Shown one piece after another: positions 20,566 to 21,295 of a stretch of 21,295 nucleotides of DNA. Both the position numbers and the translations under genes were made by a program. Source of the DNA: a virus; the IMG/VR virus record IMGVR_UViG_3300025141_000928, positions 1 to 21,295 of that record; one strand, given 5' to 3'. Numbering within the stretch: position 1 is the stretch's first letter; each line of letters begins with the position of its first letter. The notes below the pieces were generated by a model, which searched no databases, had not been told where the DNA came from, and saw nothing but the letters and a program-made list of their open reading frames with translations.

Positions 20566-21295
20566 AATTTTGTCTAACATTACAGTGCATATGAAATATG
20601 CAAAATACCTTCCAAAGAAGAAAAGACGCGAGACTTGGAGAGAGCTTGTAAGCAGAAACAAGCGAATGCATCTAAAAACTTATCCAGACATGAAAGATGA
20701 AATTCATGCTGCTTATAAGTTTGTAATGGCTAAAAAAGTTTTACCTTCTATGAGATCGATGCAATTTGGTGGAAAGCCGATCGAAATAAACCCTTCAAGA
20801 ATTTATAATTGTGCTTTTGCCCCCGTTGATGATTGGCGCGTGTTTAGCGAGATTATGTTTTTGCTTCTTGGCGGAACTGGCGTTGGGTACAGCGTTCAGC
20901 GGCATCATATTGAAAAACTACCAGAAATTAGAAAGCCAAATCCCAATAGATCTCGCAGATTTTTAGTCGGCGATAGCATCGAAGGGTGGGCAGATGCGGT
21001 AAAAGTATTAGTGAGAAGCTATTTTTATGGCGGATCCACCATAAGATTCGACTTTAGTGACGTCAGACCCAAGGGCGCGAGACTAGTTACTTCGGGTGGT
21101 AAAGCGCCCGGACCACAGCCTCTAAAAGAGTGTTTACTCAAGGTTAGAGGAATTTTGGACGAAAAATCGGAGGGCGATAAACTTGAGTCTATTGAAGTTC
21201 ATGATATCATTTGCTACATTGCTGATGCTGTTCTTGCTGGCGGCATCCGCCGTGCTGCTCTCATCAGCCTCTTCTCTGCTGACGATGACGAAATG
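20549..21295 (+). CDS. nrdJ: Adenosylcobalamin-dependent ribonucleoside-triphosphate reductase (class II), 5' part
   Basis: This enzyme reduces ribonucleotides to deoxyribonucleotides using vitamin B12 as radical source. The first 249 residues are visible, and the gene continues past the right edge. The match to Lactobacillus leichmannii RTPR is clear: NPSRIYNCAF with the redox Cys (C88, like C119), GTGVGYSVQRHHIEKLP (110-125), FSDVRPKGARL, SGGKAPGPQPL and ADAVLAGGIRRAAL. The N-terminus is short, with no ATP-cone domain. It starts at ATG 20549, with a GGGG ribosome site at 20538-20541, 17 bases inside the helicase gene. Class II enzymes need no second subunit and work with or without oxygen. 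Many marine phages carry one, so the host likely makes or imports B12. Confidence 0.9.
   Translation, partial: MELANEILSNITVHMKYAKYLPKKKRRETWRELVSRNKRMHLKTYPDMKDEIHAAYKFVMAKKVLPSMRSMQFGGKPIEINPSRIYNCAFAPVDDWRVFSEIMFLLLGGTGVGYSVQRHHIEKLPEIRKPNPNRSRRFLVGDSIEGWADAVKVLVRSYFYGGSTIRFDFSDVRPKGARLVTSGGKAPGPQPLKECLLKVRGILDEKSEGDKLESIEVHDIICYIADAVLAGGIRRAALISLFSADDDEM

Noticed and set aside
1-21295. tRNA genes, CRISPR arrays, insertion sequences, attachment sites or integrase genes
   Set aside because: I saw no cloverleaf-like sequences, no regularly spaced repeats, no transposase or integrase motifs and no terminal repeats. The window reads as a continuous lytic phage genome segment.

Overview
The window is a stretch of the genome of a contractile-tailed (myovirus) double-stranded DNA bacteriophage. 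It carries a tail sheath, tail tube, tape measure, and baseplate and hub genes, followed by a T4-type replication and recombination set (gp32, UvsX, RNase H, gp41). All genes are on the + strand, packed with overlaps of 1 to 61 bases, and there is no non-coding stretch above 300 bases. The sequence is A+T-rich with small islands of GCC/GGC codons. The T4-like core combined with a family A polymerase and a B12-dependent ribonucleotide reductase suggests a distant ('far-T4'), probably aquatic, relative of T4. The host cannot be named from the sequence.

Bases 1-13319 form the virion (late) module: the end of a probable gp15-like tail completion protein, a very large sheath (996 aa), the tube, a gp26-like double-CxxC protein with a probable frameshift extension, a small unknown protein, the tape measure, a probable baseplate/tube-initiator protein, a LysM-like gp53/gpX-type protein, a 1053-aa hub-like protein and a 446-aa unknown. 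The order sheath - tube - (frameshifted chaperone-like pair) - tape measure - baseplate is that of P2/Mu-like tails. Three of the gaps carry ACTATTTAT, a probable late promoter, and two of these follow an RNA hairpin.

Bases 13255-21295 form the replication and nucleotide module, with four well-formed sigma70-type promoters ahead of the polymerase, gp32, the deaminase and the helicase. It holds a compact family A DNA polymerase without an exonuclease domain, a divergent FtsZ/tubulin-like protein overlapping it, the gp32-like single-strand binding protein, UvsX, two small proteins (one 45 aa and very basic), a cytidine/dCMP deaminase, a 41-aa Cys-rich ORF, the RNase H-type 5' exonuclease, the gp41/DnaB-type helicase and the start of an adenosylcobalamin-dependent ribonucleoside-triphosphate reductase. 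Together these would supply dNTPs, unwind, coat and copy DNA, remove primers and drive recombination.

The points most worth a second look are the polymerase/FtsZ-like gene pair, the probable +1 or -2 frameshift on a run of seven T upstream of the tape measure, the gp32 leader hairpin and terminator/RBS G-run arrangement, the leaderless deaminase transcript, and the helicase promoter whose -10 box sits inside a GATC-rich palindrome.
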